From a bacterium (GTDB taxonomy: Bacteria > SZUA-79 > Acidulodesulfobacterales > Acidulodesulfobacteraceae): DNA of 7,513 nucleotides. The notes below the pieces were generated by a model, which was given only the letters and a program-made list of their open reading frames with translations, was not told where the DNA came from and did not search any database. Below are positions 6,082 to 7,513 of the stretch, in pieces (the first letter of the stretch is position 1; every line of letters begins with the position of its first letter). The stretch is from the NCBI GenBank assembly GCA_021828445.1, contig JAJZJD010000048.1:1-7513 (forward strand), written 5' to 3'. The translations under genes were made by a program, and so were the position numbers.

Positions 6082-7416
6082 TTATGCGCTCTTACTGCAA
6101 GCCGTATCGTTAAAATCAGTGCCTTCCGCTTCGCCGGAAGGCGGGTCGCTTGCCTTAACTCTTGAAATTATCGCTCCTAAATCAGCCAATTTTTTTTCCA
6201 TTCTTTCATAGCCGCGGTCTAAATGATAAATCCTGGAAACTGTGGTTAGACCGTCGGAGGAAGCCAATCCCGCTAAAACAAGCGAAGCGCTTGCCCTTAA
6301 ATCCGTAGCCATAACCTCTGCGCCTGAAAGCTTCTTTGCGCCTTTTACTATCGCAAAATTATTTCTAATCTTTATATTAGCTCCGAGGCGTATAAGCTCC
6401 GCAACATGCATAAACCTATTCTCGAAAACATTTTCGCTGATAACGCATAATCCGCTGGAAAGCGTCATCAGCGCCATCATTTGAGCCTGCATATCGGTAG
6501 GAAAATCCGGATAGGGCGAAGTAGAAATATCGACGCTTTTAATGACCTTGGAGCCTTTTACCCTCATTGAAGACGATGAATTTATAATAATCCTGGCGCC
6601 GGCTTCCGAAAGCTTTTCTATAACCGATTTAAGATGGCTTACGTTAATATTTTTAAGGAATATGTCGCCTTTTGTTATAGCTGAAGCCACCATAAACGTT
6701 CCGGCCTCTATCCTGTCCGGAAGAACGCTGTGGCATAATCTTTTAAGTTTTTTAACGCCGTTTACGGTAATTACGGCCGGCTCCGTTCTTTTTATCTCTG
6801 CCCCGCCGTTATTAAGCGCTGTAATCATATCGTCGATTTCCGGTTCTCTTGCGGCATTTTTTATAATGGTCGTCCCTTCGGCGAGAGTTGCAGCCATAAT
6901 TACGTTTTCGGTTCCGGTAACGGACGGAATAGGAAAATTTATTACCGCTCCTTTAAGCTTATCGGCATAAACATCCACGTATCCATGGTCAACCTCAACG
7001 GTAGCGCCGAGTAATTTAAGCGCGTTTAAATGAAAATCTATGGGCCTTGCGCCTATAGCGCAGCCTCCGGGCAAAGACACCCTCGCCCTTTTATATTTTG
7101 CAAGGAGAGGTCCCAAAACCAGAACGGAAGCCCTCATGGTTTTTACAAGGTCGTACGGGGCATCGTAATTATTGATATTGGAAGTGTTTATAATTAATTT
7201 ATCGGCTTCGCCCGATTCTTTAATTTCGGCTCCGAGGCTTATAAGAAGCTTCTTGATCGTTTTAATATCTTCAAGGTCGGGAACGTTATCGATTTCATTG
7301 TCCGAACCGTCGAACATAATCGAAGAAACTATTATCGGTAAAGATGCATTCTTGGAACCGCTTATGGAAACCTCCCCGACTAACGGAAAGCCTCCCTCTA
7401 TCACCATTTTATCCAT
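6082..7416 (-). CDS. murA: MurA, UDP-N-acetylglucosamine 1-carboxyvinyltransferase
   Basis: MurA transfers enolpyruvate from PEP to UDP-GlcNAc, the first committed step of peptidoglycan precursor synthesis in the cytoplasm, and is the target of fosfomycin. The N-terminus MDKMVIEGGFPLVGEVSISGSKNASLP carries Lys22-Asn23 of the active site. Other residues are Arg95 in KTMRAS, the flexible-loop Cys119 in LPGGCAIGARPIDFHL with Arg123 (Cys at this position predicts fosfomycin sensitivity), the catalytic Asp308 in PYPDFPTDMQAQ, and Arg401 in HLDRGYERMEKKL. The enzyme looks complete and active. At 444 residues it is about 25 longer than E. coli MurA. The excess is a polar C-terminal tail from about 421, whose codons 425-432 form a strong stem-loop. 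The ATG at 7416 overlaps the stop of the upstream prmC-like frame by 8 bases. hisG starts one base after the stop. Placement of murA directly before hisG is known from deltaproteobacteria; AroA is excluded by the MurA-specific Cys loop. Confidence 0.98.
   Translation of the reverse strand: MDKMVIEGGFPLVGEVSISGSKNASLPIIVSSIMFDGSDNEIDNVPDLEDIKTIKKLLISLGAEIKESGEADKLIINTSNINNYDAPYDLVKTMRASVLVLGPLLAKYKRARVSLPGGCAIGARPIDFHLNALKLLGATVEVDHGYVDVYADKLKGAVINFPIPSVTGTENVIMAATLAEGTTIIKNAAREPEIDDMITALNNGGAEIKRTEPAVITVNGVKKLKRLCHSVLPDRIEAGTFMVASAITKGDIFLKNINVSHLKSVIEKLSEAGARIIINSSSSMRVKGSKVIKSVDISTSPYPDFPTDMQAQMMALMTLSSGLCVISENVFENRFMHVAELIRLGANIKIRNNFAIVKGAKKLSGAEVMATDLRASASLVLAGLASSDGLTTVSRIYHLDRGYERMEKKLADLGAIISRVKASDPPSGEAEGTDFNDTACSKSA
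6121..6142 (-). other. Perfect 8-bp GC-rich stem-loop near the 3' end of murA
   Basis: The arms GCCTTCCG (6121-6128) and CGGAAGGC (6135-6142) are exact reverse complements around a six-base loop; in the mRNA the loop reads GCGAAG. It lies inside the coding sequence of the unusual MurA C-terminal tail, about 37 bases before the stop and about 40 before the hisG start. The mRNA downstream has only four U (ACUGAUUUUAACG), so it does not look like a proper intrinsic terminator. It could affect mRNA stability or lower read-through or translation into hisG, or be a chance product of the codons. The inverted repeat itself is certain; a function is not. Confidence 0.45.
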
Positions 7417-7513
7417 ATGTAATTTTAACCGCCCTTTCTTTATTATTTAAATCGTTAATAAAAGCTATATTCTTAAATTTTATATTTTTAAACTTTTCAT
7501 TAAATAAAGATTG
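7409..7513 (-). CDS. prmC: Probable C-terminus of PrmC (release factor glutamine N5-methyltransferase), 5' part outside window
   Basis: An open frame enters from the right edge and ends at TAA (7411-7409), giving 34 residues that finish with FINDLNNKERAVKITYG. This resembles the end of PrmC/HemK proteins, where a strand and the pattern (I/V)xDLxxxxRVVxxx close the methyltransferase domain. PrmC methylates the glutamine of the GGQ motif in release factors RF1 and RF2. The frame overlaps the murA start by 8 bases and is open to the edge. A prmC gene just before murA also fits deltaproteobacterial gene order. The catalytic NPPY motif and the SAM-binding region would lie outside the window, so the call rests on a short tail plus context. 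If it is wrong, the frame is still very likely the end of a coupled upstream gene. Confidence 0.62.
   Translation of the reverse strand, partial: QSLFNEKFKNIKFKNIAFINDLNNKERAVKITYG

Noticed and set aside
6100..6142. Intrinsic terminator after murA
   Set aside because: The hairpin is followed by only four U and lies within the coding sequence; hisG starts one base after murA, so full termination here is implausible.
6542..6970. Plus-strand open frame of 142 codons
   Set aside because: It lies fully antisense to murA, whose active-site residues are all conserved. Its translation is a hydrophobic Ile/Ser/Ala-rich shadow with no recognisable motif and no ribosome site.
1..7513. Defence system, CRISPR array, insertion sequence, prophage or riboswitch
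   Set aside because: All bases are covered by conserved biosynthetic genes or short gaps; I found no direct-repeat array, terminal inverted repeats, transposase or integrase motifs, or leader region long enough for a riboswitch.

Overview
The window is a dense, single-strand block of housekeeping genes, all transcribed on the minus strand (right to left). In transcription order they are: the 3' end of a probable prmC, then murA, hisG, hisD, hisC, hisB, an exported N-acetylmuramoyl-L-alanine amidase-like gene, hisH, and the 5' two thirds of hisA, which runs off the left edge. No stretch is without a gene. The longest gap is 26 bases (2910-2935) and four of the eight junctions are overlaps or a single base (7409-7416, 6081, 5334-5340, 4018-4030). 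I see no promoter, intrinsic terminator, RNA gene, mobile element, repeat array or CRISPR. The most likely reading is one long transcript that starts beyond the right edge and continues past the left edge.

The organism is a bacterium with AT-rich DNA, ATG starts, mostly TAA stops (one TGA) and many A-rich lysine, asparagine and isoleucine codons. Signal peptide plus AMIN/Amidase_3 architecture, short-form HisG, monofunctional HisB and the order prmC-murA-hisG-hisD-hisC-hisB-hisH-hisA recall deltaproteobacterial (Desulfobacterota-like) genomes. This is inference from gene order and protein style, not from a search.

Functionally, hisG, hisD, hisC, hisB, hisH and hisA supply the first step, several middle steps and the last two steps of histidine biosynthesis. 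Not visible are hisF (the partner of HisH), hisI/hisE, a histidinol-phosphate phosphatase, and HisZ, which a short-form HisG normally needs. hisF and perhaps hisI/hisE may lie just left of the window. Two cell-wall genes share the transcript: murA at the front (first committed step of peptidoglycan precursor synthesis) and the amidase-like gene between hisB and hisH.

I do not see a new multi-gene system. The points most worth a second look are: the amidase-like protein has Tyr where the third zinc ligand His should be; HisG and HisB carry lysine-rich N-terminal extensions and internal insertions; a ten-A run sits inside the HisG insertion; and a perfect GC-rich stem-loop lies in the unusual C-terminal tail of murA.
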